Assembly: GCF_016745505.1 (NCBI RefSeq)
Contig: NZ_JAERUC010000003.1
Span: 1 to 53,281 of the forward strand
From: Streptomyces silvae
GTDB lineage: Bacteria; Actinomycetota; Actinomycetes; Streptomycetales; Streptomycetaceae
DNA: 53,281 nt
Direction of reading: 5' to 3'
Shown: positions 36,917 through 44,721 of the stretch, piece after piece
How positions within the stretch are numbered: position 1 is the stretch's first letter
How the letters are laid out: the number at the start of each line of letters is the position of its first letter
Translations under genes and position numbers: made by a program
Notes under the pieces: model-generated
Database searches by the model: none
What the model was told of the DNA's origin: nothing
Seen by the model: only the letters and a program-made list of their open reading frames with translations

Positions 36917-36941
36917 AATCAAGCCCGTCCGGCGCTTGAGG
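36917..36941. repeat. dispersed intergenic repeat, copy 1
   Basis: 25-bp element beginning AATCAAGCCCGTCC and ending GGCGCTTGAGG, with CAAGC/GCTTG ends able to pair. This type of sequence recurs between genes in Streptomyces genomes, often after genes. Identical to copy 2, 60 bp away. Confidence 0.7.
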
Positions 36942-36976
36942 CTGGCTCTGCTGGCAGCAGGGGCGCTGGACGCCGA

Positions 36977-37001
36977 AATCAAGCCCGTCCGGCGCTTGAG
37001 G
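36977..37001. repeat. dispersed intergenic repeat, copy 2
   Basis: Identical to 36917-36941 over 25 bp and in the same orientation. The pair could form a local duplication or a tandem terminator array. Confidence 0.7.
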
Positions 37002-37098
37002 ACGGAACCCTCACGCCGCCGGGGCGGAACCCTTCGCCCCGGGCGAGCCCGCCCCGGGCCAGGGGCAAGCCCCGCCCCGGGGCAGGAACAGGCCCCCG

Positions 37099-39237
37099 CT
37101 ACGCCACCCCCGCCGGCGCCACCCCGTTCTTCGACGGCGCCGGAGACGACCCACCCGTGGGAGACGACCCACCCGTGAGCGACGACACCGTCATCCCCGC
37201 CAGCCCCAGCTCCTCCGCCGCCGCCAGCAGCTGCCGTACCTGCCCCGAGGCCGCCCCCGACGTCCCCCGCATCAGCTGCATCAGCAGCGCGGACACCGTC
37301 AGGTTCTGCACGTCCCCCGAGGACACCGACCCCAGCACCCGGGTCAGGTCGTCCGTGAAGGACGAGGAACCGTCCAGCCACGGCCCGGCGAGCGCCTGCG
37401 CGGTCTTCGAGTTCTCCACGAACCCGTCCACGCTCCGCCCCAGCGAGATCGACGAGACGAGCCGGTCGAAGAAGACCGAGTCCCCGCCGACGATGTCGAT
37501 GTCCGCGTTCTCCAGACCCGTCGCCAGGATCGTCGCCTGTGCCTCGGCCACCTGCCGCTGCACGTCGAACTCCGCCAGCCGGATCTCCTTCTCCGCGGCC
37601 AGCCGCAGCCGGTACTCCTCGTGCCCGCGCGACGCCTCGTCGAGCGCGGCCATCGCCGCGGCCTTCTGGGTGAGCCCCTCCGCCTCGGCCTTCAGCTTCT
37701 CGCCGATCACCGCCGCGTCGGCGGTCGCCTGGGCCTGCGTACCCTCCGCGGTCGCCAGCGCCTTGAGGCGCGCGCCCTCCGCCTCGGCCCTGAGCCGTGC
37801 CTCGGTCGCCTGGGCCTCCGCCAGGCCGGCCTTCTCGGTGACCACGGCCTCCGCGTCCCGGACCTGGACCTCGGCCAGCCCCGCCGCGGCGGACTCGGCC
37901 TGGATGCCCTCCGCCAGCCGCAGCTTCGCCTGCGCGTCGAGGTCGGCCGTCTTCAGCCGGGCGTCCGCGAGCGTCAGCTGCTCGGCCGCCAGGTGGACCG
38001 CCGCCGCCTCCGCGGCCTCCGCCGCCTTGATGTCCTTGACCAGCTTCTCCTGCGCCTCCGCCTCGGCCGCGATGATCACGGACCTGCGGGTGCGCTCCGA
38101 CTCCTCGACGGACCGCAGGGTCAGGATCGACTCCTCCTGCTCGGCGACCGTACGGTCCACCGCGATCCGCTCCCGGATGACGTCCGCCACCTCACGGCGC
38201 TCGGCCTCGACCTCCTTCGTCGCGGCGATCCGGTTCAGCTCGGTCTCGCGCTCGCGCCCGATGACCTCCAGCATCCGGTCCTTCTCGATGCGCTCGTTCT
38301 CCACCGCGATGACCCGCTCACGGTTCTTCTGCGCGACGGCGACCTCGCGTGCCTGGTTCTCCCGCTGGATGCCGAGCTGCTCCTCGGTACGGATGAACGC
38401 GCTCTGCGAGCCGAGCCGCTCCTCCTCCTGCACCCGGGCGGTGGCCGACTCCTCACGGGCCCGCAGCGTCTCGACCTCGCGGCGCTGCTTGATCTCCGCC
38501 TCGGCCTGCCGGCGCTCCAGCTCCAGGATGGTCTCGCGGGCGTCGACGTCCTGCCGGGTGATCTCCTTCTGCTCGGTGCGCTGGAACTCGTTGGTCCGTA
38601 CGTGCTCGATCGCCGTCAGCTCGGTGATCTTCCGGATGCCCTGCGCGTCCAGGATGTTGGCCCCGTCGAGCTGGACCATCGGCGTCTGCTCGAGGAAGTC
38701 GATCGCGGCGTCGTCGAGGTGGTAGCCGTTCAGGTCGGTCCCGATGACCCGGATGATCCGGTCCCGGAACTCCTCGCGCTTGGTGTAGAGGTCGACGAAG
38801 TCGAGCTGCTTGCCAACGGTCTTGACCGCCTCCGAGAACTTCGCGACGAAGAACTCCTGGATGGCGACCTTGTCGCTCGCCCGCTCCGTGCCGATGGCCT
38901 GCGCCACCTTGATGACGTCCTCGACGGTCTTGTTGACCCGGACGAAGAACGTGATGTGGATGTCGGCCCGGATGTTGTCCTGGCAGATCAGGCCCTCACG
39001 CCCGGTACGGCGGATCTCGATGGTCTTCACCGAGATGTCCATCGTCTCGGCCTTGTGCAGCACCGGGAGGACGACCGCACCGGTGAAGGTGACGTCGACC
39101 TTCTTGGTCTTGGAGATGATCAGGGCCTTCCCCTGCTCGACCTTGCGGAAGAGACGGGTGATGACGAAGACCAGAGCGACGGTGATGAGCAGGACAACGG
39201 CGACGAGCACGCCGATGCCCCAGGAGATGGCATCCAT
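37099..39237 (-). CDS. flotillin-like SPFH protein, YqiK type (712 aa)
   Basis: Membrane-anchored scaffold protein. A single N-terminal helix (about 5-28, ISWGIGVLVAVVLLITVALVF) is followed by an SPFH/Band-7 domain (about 30-220, with VKTIEIRRTGREGLICQD and VQLDGANILDAQGIRKI). A very long coiled coil rich in Ala/Glu/Arg follows (about 230-600), ending with AAEKEIRLAEFDVQRQVAEAQ, and a C-terminal tail with GGSSPTGGSSP. Length and partner identify the long YqiK type. The ATG at 39237 has AAGGA close upstream. It lies 107 bp after the YqiJ-like gene on the same strand, the same pairing as E. coli yqiJ-yqiK. Flotillins organise membrane microdomains and fluidity. Confidence 0.9.
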   Translation of the reverse strand: MDAISWGIGVLVAVVLLITVALVFVITRLFRKVEQGKALIISKTKKVDVTFTGAVVLPVLHKAETMDISVKTIEIRRTGREGLICQDNIRADIHITFFVRVNKTVEDVIKVAQAIGTERASDKVAIQEFFVAKFSEAVKTVGKQLDFVDLYTKREEFRDRIIRVIGTDLNGYHLDDAAIDFLEQTPMVQLDGANILDAQGIRKITELTAIEHVRTNEFQRTEQKEITRQDVDARETILELERRQAEAEIKQRREVETLRAREESATARVQEEERLGSQSAFIRTEEQLGIQRENQAREVAVAQKNRERVIAVENERIEKDRMLEVIGRERETELNRIAATKEVEAERREVADVIRERIAVDRTVAEQEESILTLRSVEESERTRRSVIIAAEAEAQEKLVKDIKAAEAAEAAAVHLAAEQLTLADARLKTADLDAQAKLRLAEGIQAESAAAGLAEVQVRDAEAVVTEKAGLAEAQATEARLRAEAEGARLKALATAEGTQAQATADAAVIGEKLKAEAEGLTQKAAAMAALDEASRGHEEYRLRLAAEKEIRLAEFDVQRQVAEAQATILATGLENADIDIVGGDSVFFDRLVSSISLGRSVDGFVENSKTAQALAGPWLDGSSSFTDDLTRVLGSVSSGDVQNLTVSALLMQLMRGTSGAASGQVRQLLAAAEELGLAGMTVSSLTGGSSPTGGSSPAPSKNGVAPAGVA

Positions 39238-39344
39238 GTCAGTCCTTGCGGCTGGTGATGACGTACGAAGAAGAAAAGGGGGCCCGGTCCGCACGACGGC
39301 GCGCGGAACCACGGGCCCGGGGCCCGGAGAAGACAGGGGGCGGG

Positions 39345-39983
39345 TCAGCCGGCCTTGCGCGGCAGCGGGCGCGGGGCGAGCGACGCGTCGTACGGCGAGA
39401 CCCAGAAGAACTCGCCCTCGGCGTCGTACGCGTACAGCAGGCCCGTGCTGCCGGAGGTGAACACGTCACCGGGCGCGGACGTCCGGAGCGGCTGCCTGAC
39501 CTGCACGATCGCGGTCGACCCGTCGGCGGCCGCGACCTCGGCCTGCCCGAAGTCGGCGCTGACGGATCCCGTACGGATCGTGCAGATCTGACCCACGAAG
39601 TCCTCGCGGGATGGAGGAGGTTCCGCGGGGAAGTACCGGCGGAATCGGCGTACGAGCATGCGGACCACCCCCCAGGCGATCAGGATCGCCCCCGCCAGGA
39701 CGGCGAGGTGCAGTGCGGCCCGCAGGGTGCCGGTGGCTCCGCTGCGGAGCACCAGGACCGAGCCGGCCAGGCCGGTGAACCAGGCGACGACGACGAACAG
39801 CGACACCGACACGGAGACCGGCACCCCGCCGAAGCCGACCGCCTCGGAGTCGAGGTCGGCGTCGAAGGAGTCGGGTCCGGCCGCTCCCACCAGCACCAGC
39901 AGCCAGAAGCAGACGACCACCACCAGCGCGCCGCCGAAGACGACGGCCGGGAAGGCGACTGCCGCGGAAAAGAACTCGGTCAT
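39345..39983 (-). CDS. YqiJ-like OB-fold membrane protein (212 aa)
   Basis: Three to four N-terminal transmembrane helices (about 7-33, 54-80, 86-108) and a cytoplasmic OB-fold domain (about 125-185, DFVGQICTIRTGSVSADFGQAEV). The spacing and partner match the YqiJ/DUF1449 family, close in role to NfeD proteins, which bind flotillins. It is the first gene of the minus-strand set flotillin, AAA+ ATPase, channel-like protein. The ATG has only a weak GGTGGAC ribosome site. Its divergent promoter region carries G-rich repeats and two palindromes. Confidence 0.82.
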   Translation of the reverse strand: MTEFFSAAVAFPAVVFGGALVVVVCFWLLVLVGAAGPDSFDADLDSEAVGFGGVPVSVSVSLFVVVAWFTGLAGSVLVLRSGATGTLRAALHLAVLAGAILIAWGVVRMLVRRFRRYFPAEPPPSREDFVGQICTIRTGSVSADFGQAEVAAADGSTAIVQVRQPLRTSAPGDVFTSGSTGLLYAYDAEGEFFWVSPYDASLAPRPLPRKAG

Positions 39984-40093
39984 CCGGTCCACCCCCTGCG
40001 ATGCCGTACGGTCCGGGAGACCGGGCGGTGGCAGGCGGGACGGGGGCACCGGTGCTGCGACACCGCGAACGGCCCCGCAGCAACCGGTTCCTT

Positions 40094-40127
40094 CCCCCGT
40101 GTCCCCCGTAACCCCCGTGATTCCCCC
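40094..40127 (-). repeat. four G5 tracts, potential G-quadruplex
   Basis: The plus strand has four CCCCC runs (40094-40098, 40103-40107, 40112-40116, 40123-40127) separated by 4, 4 and 6 bases. The minus strand, which is the sense strand for the YqiJ-flotillin genes, therefore carries a canonical four-tract G-quadruplex motif. It lies about 110-145 bp upstream of the YqiJ start. Confidence 0.6.
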
Positions 40128-40173
40128 GTGTGTTGCTGGAACGATCCTGTCAGCAGGGGGTGTCCCGGCGCAT

Positions 40174-40188
40174 TGCCGGAATCCGGCA
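40174..40188. promoter_or_regulatory. palindromic operator TGCCGG-N3-CCGGCA, site 1
   Basis: TGCCGGAATCCGGCA, six-base arms with three-base centre, in the divergent YqiJ/pucR region, 90 bp before the pucR-like start. The same palindrome is at 40207 and 47544. Confidence 0.65.
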
Positions 40189-40206
40189 GCCTTCACGGGA
40201 CCACCC

Positions 40207-40221
40207 TGCCGGGCACCGGCA
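40207..40221. promoter_or_regulatory. palindromic operator TGCCGG-N3-CCGGCA, site 2
   Basis: TGCCGGGCACCGGCA, same arms and spacing as site 1 and centred exactly 33 bp (about three helical turns) away, on the same DNA face. It ends 57 bp before the pucR-like start, which fits autoregulation. Confidence 0.62.
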
Positions 40222-40277
40222 CAGGTCTTCGCGCGTTGAGGAGGCGACAGTGCTGTTGACGTGTGGAGGAGTACGCA

Positions 40278-41345
40278 GTGACGGAGCCCGAGATTTCCGA
40301 GCGGTTCCTGGAGGGCTATGCGCAGATCCTGGCCGAGGTCGCGGAGACCGGCCGCCGGCTCACCCGCGACGAGCTGGAGACGCGGCGCACGCTCGGCCGC
40401 GAGGCGGCGGAGGCCGGACACCAGCTGCGCGCGCTGGTGCGGCGTCACCTCGCGGAGACCAGGGCCGCCTGGCCGCTCGCCGCATCGGGCGCGGCTGCCT
40501 CCGGCGCCGTGCTGGGCGCCGTGGAGCAGACCGTCGACGCGTTCGCGGAGGGCTTCGAGCGGGCGCAGCGCATCACCGTGCGCCGCGAGGAGGCGGCGCG
40601 GCGGGAGTTCATCGACGACCTGCTGTACGGGCGCAGCGACCTGGGCCGGCTCGCGGAGCGCGCCACCCGGTTCGGGCTGCGGCTCTCGCGGGCGCACGCC
40701 GTCGCGGTGGCGGCCGGACCGGAGGCCTACAGCGAGTCCGACGCGGTGCCCCGCAGCGTGGAGACGGCGCTGCTCTCCCGATTCAGCGGCCGGAAGATCC
40801 TCCTCACCACGAAGGACGGGCGCCTCGTCTGCATAGCCCCGGGCAGCCAGCCGGACGTCCTGCGGTACTTCGCGAAGCAGGCGCACGTCGCGACGGACGG
40901 CGGTCAGGTCGCCGTCGGCCGCCCGCACCGCGGTCCCGGCGGGGTGGTCCACTCGTACGACGAGGCGCTCGACGCCCTCGATCTGGCCCAGCGGATGAAC
41001 CTCGACGACCCCGTGCTGTACGCCGCCGACCTGCTGGTCTACCCCGTGCTGACCAGGGACCGGCAGGCGATGGCCGATCTGGTGCGGAGCGAGCTCGGCC
41101 CGCTCAAGGAGGCGCGGGGCGGTGCGGAACCGCTGCTGAGGACGCTGTCCGTGTACTTCGACGCGGGCTGTGTCGCCGCCGAGACGGCCCGCCGGCTGTC
41201 GCTGAGCGTGCGTGCGCTGACGTACCGGCTGGAGCGGATACACCAGCTGACCGGCTCGGACCCCTCCGATCCGATGCACCGCTACACGCTGCAGACGGCG
41301 GTGATCGGTGCCCGGCTGCTGGACTGGCCCGCGAAGGAGCTCTGA
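40278..41345 (+). CDS. PucR-family transcriptional regulator (355 aa)
   Basis: The C-terminal ~60 residues (DAGCVAAETARRLSLSVRALTYRLERI) are the PucR/CdaR-type helix-turn-helix. The centre (about 135-270) resembles the degenerate GGDEF-like region of that family. The N-terminal helical part (about 1-120) resembles the sensory RsbR-N/GAF-less type seen in actinobacteria. GTG at 40278 with GGAGGA seven bases upstream; a GTG five codons earlier overlaps the ribosome site and is rejected. It is divergent from the YqiJ-flotillin genes and faces two palindromes, so it is the leading candidate to regulate both flotillin loci. The ligand is unknown. Confidence 0.88.
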   Translation: MTEPEISERFLEGYAQILAEVAETGRRLTRDELETRRTLGREAAEAGHQLRALVRRHLAETRAAWPLAASGAAASGAVLGAVEQTVDAFAEGFERAQRITVRREEAARREFIDDLLYGRSDLGRLAERATRFGLRLSRAHAVAVAAGPEAYSESDAVPRSVETALLSRFSGRKILLTTKDGRLVCIAPGSQPDVLRYFAKQAHVATDGGQVAVGRPHRGPGGVVHSYDEALDALDLAQRMNLDDPVLYAADLLVYPVLTRDRQAMADLVRSELGPLKEARGGAEPLLRTLSVYFDAGCVAAETARRLSLSVRALTYRLERIHQLTGSDPSDPMHRYTLQTAVIGARLLDWPAKEL

Positions 41346-41370
41346 CGGGCCCGGTCCAGGGGTCCGCGAG

Positions 41371-41400
41371 GCGTACGGCCCGAGGGCCCGGGCCGTACGC
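41371..41400. terminator. bidirectional hairpin terminator
   Basis: A perfect 12-bp stem (41371-41382 with 41389-41400) between the convergent pucR-like and terB-like genes. Confidence 0.8.
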
Positions 41401-41409
41401 GGCGGAGTT

Positions 41410-41865
41410 CTACAGGTCGAACTCGTGCGGGGGCAGGTCCAGCGCGAAGCACGCCTCGCGCACGACGGCCTGCTCCGACTTGTCGAAATCGCCGTCGGCG
41501 CCACCGATCACGATGCCGATCTGGATGACGGCGCGCGCCTCGGAGGGCTTCTTCTTCGCCTTGGCGATCTCCTGGAGGACGCTCACCTTGCCGAAGGCGA
41601 AGTCCGCGGTCAGCTTGTTGACGTAGTCGTTGAACCGGCGCTGGAGGTCGTCCGCAGGGAAGTTCTGCAGCACGTCGTTGGTGGCGATCAGCGAGGCGAC
41701 GCGCTGCCGCTCGGACGGGTCGATGGAACCGTCCGCCGCGGAGACCAGGGCACACATGGCCATGCTCGCGTCCCGGAACGCCCCGCTCTTCAGGTCGTTC
41801 TTCTTCGCCTCCAGCTGCGTCTGCATCGTCGACGCGGATTCCTTGATCCGATCCCAAAGGGCCAT
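41410..41865 (-). CDS. TerB-family tellurite-resistance-like protein (151 aa)
   Basis: All-helical TerB domain protein. Two acidic helix-loop repeats are visible, ALVSAADGSIDPSERQRV near residue 40 and GIVIGGADGDFDKSEQAVVREA near 120, each with Asp-rich loops that bind metal in this family. The N-terminus MALWDRIKESA is an amphipathic helix. TerB proteins act in Ter-type membrane and metal stress systems. The ATG at 41865 follows GGAG; it diverges from the BlaI-like gene, sharing a region with a BlaI-type dyad. A TerF-like VWA gene lies elsewhere in the window (13.6-15.2 kb). Confidence 0.9.
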   Translation of the reverse strand: MALWDRIKESASTMQTQLEAKKNDLKSGAFRDASMAMCALVSAADGSIDPSERQRVASLIATNDVLQNFPADDLQRRFNDYVNKLTADFAFGKVSVLQEIAKAKKKPSEARAVIQIGIVIGGADGDFDKSEQAVVREACFALDLPPHEFDL

Positions 41866-41912
41866 GACGTCTCCATACGTTGCGTTGCCTGTGGTGCGGG
41901 AACCCAGCAAAC

Positions 41913-41928
41913 TCTACAACTGTGTAGA
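41913..41928. promoter_or_regulatory. BlaI/MecI-type operator
   Basis: TCTACAACTGTGTAGA is a 16-bp dyad with TACA/TGTA half-sites, the core bound by BlaI/MecI/CopY repressors. It lies 72 bp before the BlaI-like start and 47 bp before the terB-like start, so it could repress both genes. Confidence 0.72.
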
Positions 41929-42000
41929 AGAGCCGCGCGTGGCCGTCGGCAGCACGCAGGACGGCACACCCGTATCCGGCCACTCAGTAGGATGCGGCGG

Positions 42001-42441
42001 ATGAACAGGCCCACAGGTACGGACGAGGGCGGCACCGGGGACGGCCGGCGGCTGCCCAGGCGCGGCCAGGGACAGCTGGAGTCCCAGGTCCTGACCGTGC
42101 TGCGGTCGGCGGGCGGCCCCGCGACGGCCGGCTGGGTGCAGGAGCACCTCGACGGCGACCTCGCCTACACCACCGTCATCACGATCCTCTCCCGCCTCTA
42201 CGCGAAGAAGGCCGTGACCCGCAGCCGCCAGGGACGTTCCTACACCTGGACCCCGGCCTCCGACGAGGCGGGCCTCGCCGCGCTGCGGATGCGCCGCGTC
42301 CTGGACGGTGAACGCGACAGGGAGGCCGTCCTCGCCCGGTTCGTCTCCGCGCTGTCCCCCGGTGACGAGGCCAGGCTCCGCGCGCTGCTCTCCCGCGCGG
42401 CGGACGACCCCGGCGATCCCACCGCTCCAGAAGGCCGATAG
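42001..42441 (+). CDS. BlaI/MecI/CopY-family repressor (146 aa)
   Basis: Winged-helix repressor. QGQLESQVLTVLRSAGGPATAGWVQ and LAYTTVITILSRLYAKKAVTRS (residues 23-80) form the DNA-binding domain; TTVITILSRL is the diagnostic recognition helix. RSYTWTP is the wing. The C-terminal helices mediate dimerisation and hold the normal protease cleavage point in BlaI. It lies eight bases before the M56 peptidase gene, the standard repressor-sensor pair. A matching dyad lies upstream. The ATG at 42001 has a weak ribosome site. Confidence 0.94.
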   Translation: MNRPTGTDEGGTGDGRRLPRRGQGQLESQVLTVLRSAGGPATAGWVQEHLDGDLAYTTVITILSRLYAKKAVTRSRQGRSYTWTPASDEAGLAALRMRRVLDGERDREAVLARFVSALSPGDEARLRALLSRAADDPGDPTAPEGR

Positions 42442-42449
42442 TCATCGCG

Positions 42450-43403
42450 ATGGGCGTCTTCGTCTACCTGCCACTCGTCCTGCCGCTGACCGCCCTGCCC
42501 ATGGCGCGTCTCGCGGAACAGCATCTGCACCCCAGGAGCGCCACCCGGCTGCTGGCCGCCGTGGGGTCGACGCTGGCCCTGTGCAGCACCCTGTGCCTGG
42601 CCCTGCTCATGGTGGTCGGCACCGCCCAGCTCCCCGGCAACCCGCTGCCCGACGGCTGGTCGGACCCCGAGGTGCGCGCCGCCGTCCCGTACGAGGAGAA
42701 GGCGGGGCTGGTCGCCATCGGTGTGCTGGGTGCGGTGCTGGTGGCCTGCGGCGGCACGCTGCTGCGGCACGCCCGGACCAGGATCCGCGCCGCCCGTGCC
42801 CTGCCGGGGACCACCGGGCCCGGCGCCACGGGGGACCTCGCGCTGGTCCCGTCCCCCGACCCGTACGCGTACGCCCTTCCGGCGGGGCGGGGGCGGGGCG
42901 GCCGGATCGTCGTCTCCACCGCGATGATGGACTGCCTGGACGCCCGTGAGCGTGACGCGCTCGTTGCCCATGAGCGCGCGCACCTGACCGGACGGCACCA
43001 CCGCTATCTGCTGGTGACGCAACTGGCGGCCCGCGCCAACCCGTTCCTCCTGCCCCTGCGCACGGCGGTCGCGTACAGCACCGAACGCTGGGCGGACGAG
43101 GAGGCGGCGGACGCCGTCGGGAGCCGCAGGGCCGTCGCCACGGCGGTCGGCAAGGCGGCCCTGTTCTCGCACCGCCCCCCGGGGCCCGCGGTGCTCCCCG
43201 CCCTCGCGGCGGAGGGCCCCGTGCCGCGCCGGGTGGCGGCGCTGTTGGACCCCGAACCCTCGGCCGGGCTCTGGCCCCCCGCCTCCGCGCACCTGGCCCT
43301 GGCGGCGGTGACCGCGACGGCGGGGACGGCGGCCTCGGCGCTGTCGTCGCTCAACGCGACGGTGACGCTCGTCGGGATACTCCACGCGGCCACCCCGCTC
43401 TGA
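42450..43403 (+). CDS. M56 (BlaR1/MecR1-like) membrane metallopeptidase, no sensor domain (317 aa)
   Basis: Partner protease of the BlaI-like repressor. Membrane helices lie at about 5-23, 33-55, 88-108 and 285-308. The gluzincin motif is HERAH (His174, Glu175, His178) with a downstream ERWADEEAAD that supplies the third ligand. Compared with staphylococcal BlaR1 (about 600 aa), the extracellular penicillin-binding sensor domain is missing. That is usual in actinobacteria but leaves the signal unknown. It probably cleaves BlaI-like repressors to derepress the pair. The ATG is eight bases after the repressor stop; GAAGG lies upstream. Confidence 0.9.
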   Translation: MGVFVYLPLVLPLTALPMARLAEQHLHPRSATRLLAAVGSTLALCSTLCLALLMVVGTAQLPGNPLPDGWSDPEVRAAVPYEEKAGLVAIGVLGAVLVACGGTLLRHARTRIRAARALPGTTGPGATGDLALVPSPDPYAYALPAGRGRGGRIVVSTAMMDCLDARERDALVAHERAHLTGRHHRYLLVTQLAARANPFLLPLRTAVAYSTERWADEEAADAVGSRRAVATAVGKAALFSHRPPGPAVLPALAAEGPVPRRVAALLDPEPSAGLWPPASAHLALAAVTATAGTAASALSSLNATVTLVGILHAATPL

Positions 43404-43471
43404 ACCGCTGCCGGCGGGCCGTCGTCCGGACCCCGCCGACGGCCGGTCGTCCGGACCGCTGCCGGCCGGCG

Positions 43472-44719
43472 TCAGTCGGAGTCGCGCCCGGCGTGCTCCG
43501 GCGTGAGGTCGTCGTGCGACGGCATCGGCTGCTCGGCCGCGACGGCCGGCTTCGACCGCTTGCCGGCCAGCACGGCCTGGAGCTTGGAGGCGACCGGTTC
43601 CGTCCACCGGGCGGTGAGCGGTCCGACGATCACCAGGATCAGCACGTACGCGGTCGCGATGGGCCCGATCCGCGGCTCCGTCGCCACGGCCAGACCGGCG
43701 ATGACGATCGAGAACTCCCCACGCGCGACGAGCGTGCCGCCCGCGCGCCAGCGGCCGCGGGGACCGATCCCGGCCCGCCGGGACGCGTACCAGCCGGTGC
43801 CGATCTTCGTGAAGACGGTGACGATCGCCAGCAGCGCCGCGGGAAGCAGCACGGGCGGGATCTCGGCCGGGTCGGTGGACAGCCCGAAGAACACGAAGAA
43901 GACGGCGGCGAACAGGTCCCGCAGCGGCGTCAGGAGCTTGCGCGCACCCTCGGCGACCTCGCCGGACAGGGCGATGCCCACGAGGAAGGCGCCGACGGCC
44001 GCGGAGACCTGGAGCTGCTGGGCCACCCCGGCCACCAGGACGGTGAGCCCGAGGACGACGAGCAGCAGCATCTCCGGGTTGTCGGAGGACACCGCGCGGC
44101 TGATGAGCCGGCCGTGACGCAGCGCGAGGTACAGCACGAACCCGACGGTCCCGAGCGCGATCAGCAGCGCGATGCTGCCGCCCGCCAGACCGACACCGGC
44201 CAGCATCGCGGTGAGCAGCGGCAGATAGACGGCCATGGCCAGGTCCTCGATGACGAGGACACCGAGGATGACGGGCGTCTCGCGGTTACCGAGCCGGCCC
44301 ATGTCGGTCATCACCTTGGCGATCACGCCCGACGACGAGATCCAGGTGACGCCGGCCAGAGCGACGGCTCCCACGGGCCCCCACCCGAGCATCAGACCGG
44401 CTGCCGCGCCGGGCGTCGCGTTGAGCACGAAGTCGACGGCCCCGGACGGGTACTGCGTCTTGAGACTGGTGACGAGCTCCGAGGCGCTGTACTCCAGGCC
44501 GAGCAGGAGCAGCAGCAGGATGACGCCGATCTCCGCCCCGATGGCGGTGAACTCCTCGCTGGCGCCGAGCGGCAGCAGGCCGCCCTCACCGAACGCGAGT
44601 CCCGCCAGCAGGTAGAGCGGGATCGGGGAGAGCCCTATCCGTCCGGCGAATCTTCCGATGATGCCGAGCCCCAGAATGACGGCGCCCAGCTCCACCAGCA
44701 GTGCTGTCGTGTCGTGCAT
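43472..44719 (-). CDS. CPA2-type cation/proton antiporter, KhtU-like (415 aa)
   Basis: Membrane antiporter with 12-13 helices across residues 5-380 of the Kef/KhtU (CPA2) family. Conserved segments include PLYLLAGLAFGEGG near residue 35, GAFLVGIALSG near 245 and FFVFFGLSTDP near 275. It lies two bases after the KhtT-like gene on the same strand, forming a regulator-transporter operon. It probably expels K+ (or Na+) in exchange for protons, protecting from alkaline, electrophile or osmotic stress. The charged tail (about 385-415) is cytoplasmic. Confidence 0.94.
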   Translation of the reverse strand: MHDTTALLVELGAVILGLGIIGRFAGRIGLSPIPLYLLAGLAFGEGGLLPLGASEEFTAIGAEIGVILLLLLLGLEYSASELVTSLKTQYPSGAVDFVLNATPGAAAGLMLGWGPVGAVALAGVTWISSSGVIAKVMTDMGRLGNRETPVILGVLVIEDLAMAVYLPLLTAMLAGVGLAGGSIALLIALGTVGFVLYLALRHGRLISRAVSSDNPEMLLLVVLGLTVLVAGVAQQLQVSAAVGAFLVGIALSGEVAEGARKLLTPLRDLFAAVFFVFFGLSTDPAEIPPVLLPAALLAIVTVFTKIGTGWYASRRAGIGPRGRWRAGGTLVARGEFSIVIAGLAVATEPRIGPIATAYVLILVIVGPLTARWTEPVASKLQAVLAGKRSKPAVAAEQPMPSHDDLTPEHAGRDSD

Positions 44720-44721
44720 GG

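Larger units (their letters stand above)
36822..37098. other. intergenic region with repeats and GC-rich hairpins
   Basis: A 277-bp gap between the giant ATPase start and the flotillin stop. It holds two copies of a dispersed Streptomyces repeat and, near 37020-37090, overlapping inverted repeats of GGGGC/GCCCC type that could stop flotillin transcription. A promoter for the ATPase gene is not obvious. Confidence 0.5.

Noticed and set aside
40094..40127. CCCCCGT iterations as a CRISPR array
   Set aside because: Units are seven bases with 9-11-bp period and no spacers; no cas genes.
43404..43471. Repeated GTCGTCCGGACC segments between the M56 and antiporter genes
   Set aside because: Imperfect GC-rich repeats fit a shared terminator region for convergent genes. 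No clean single stem could be defined, so it is not listed as a feature.
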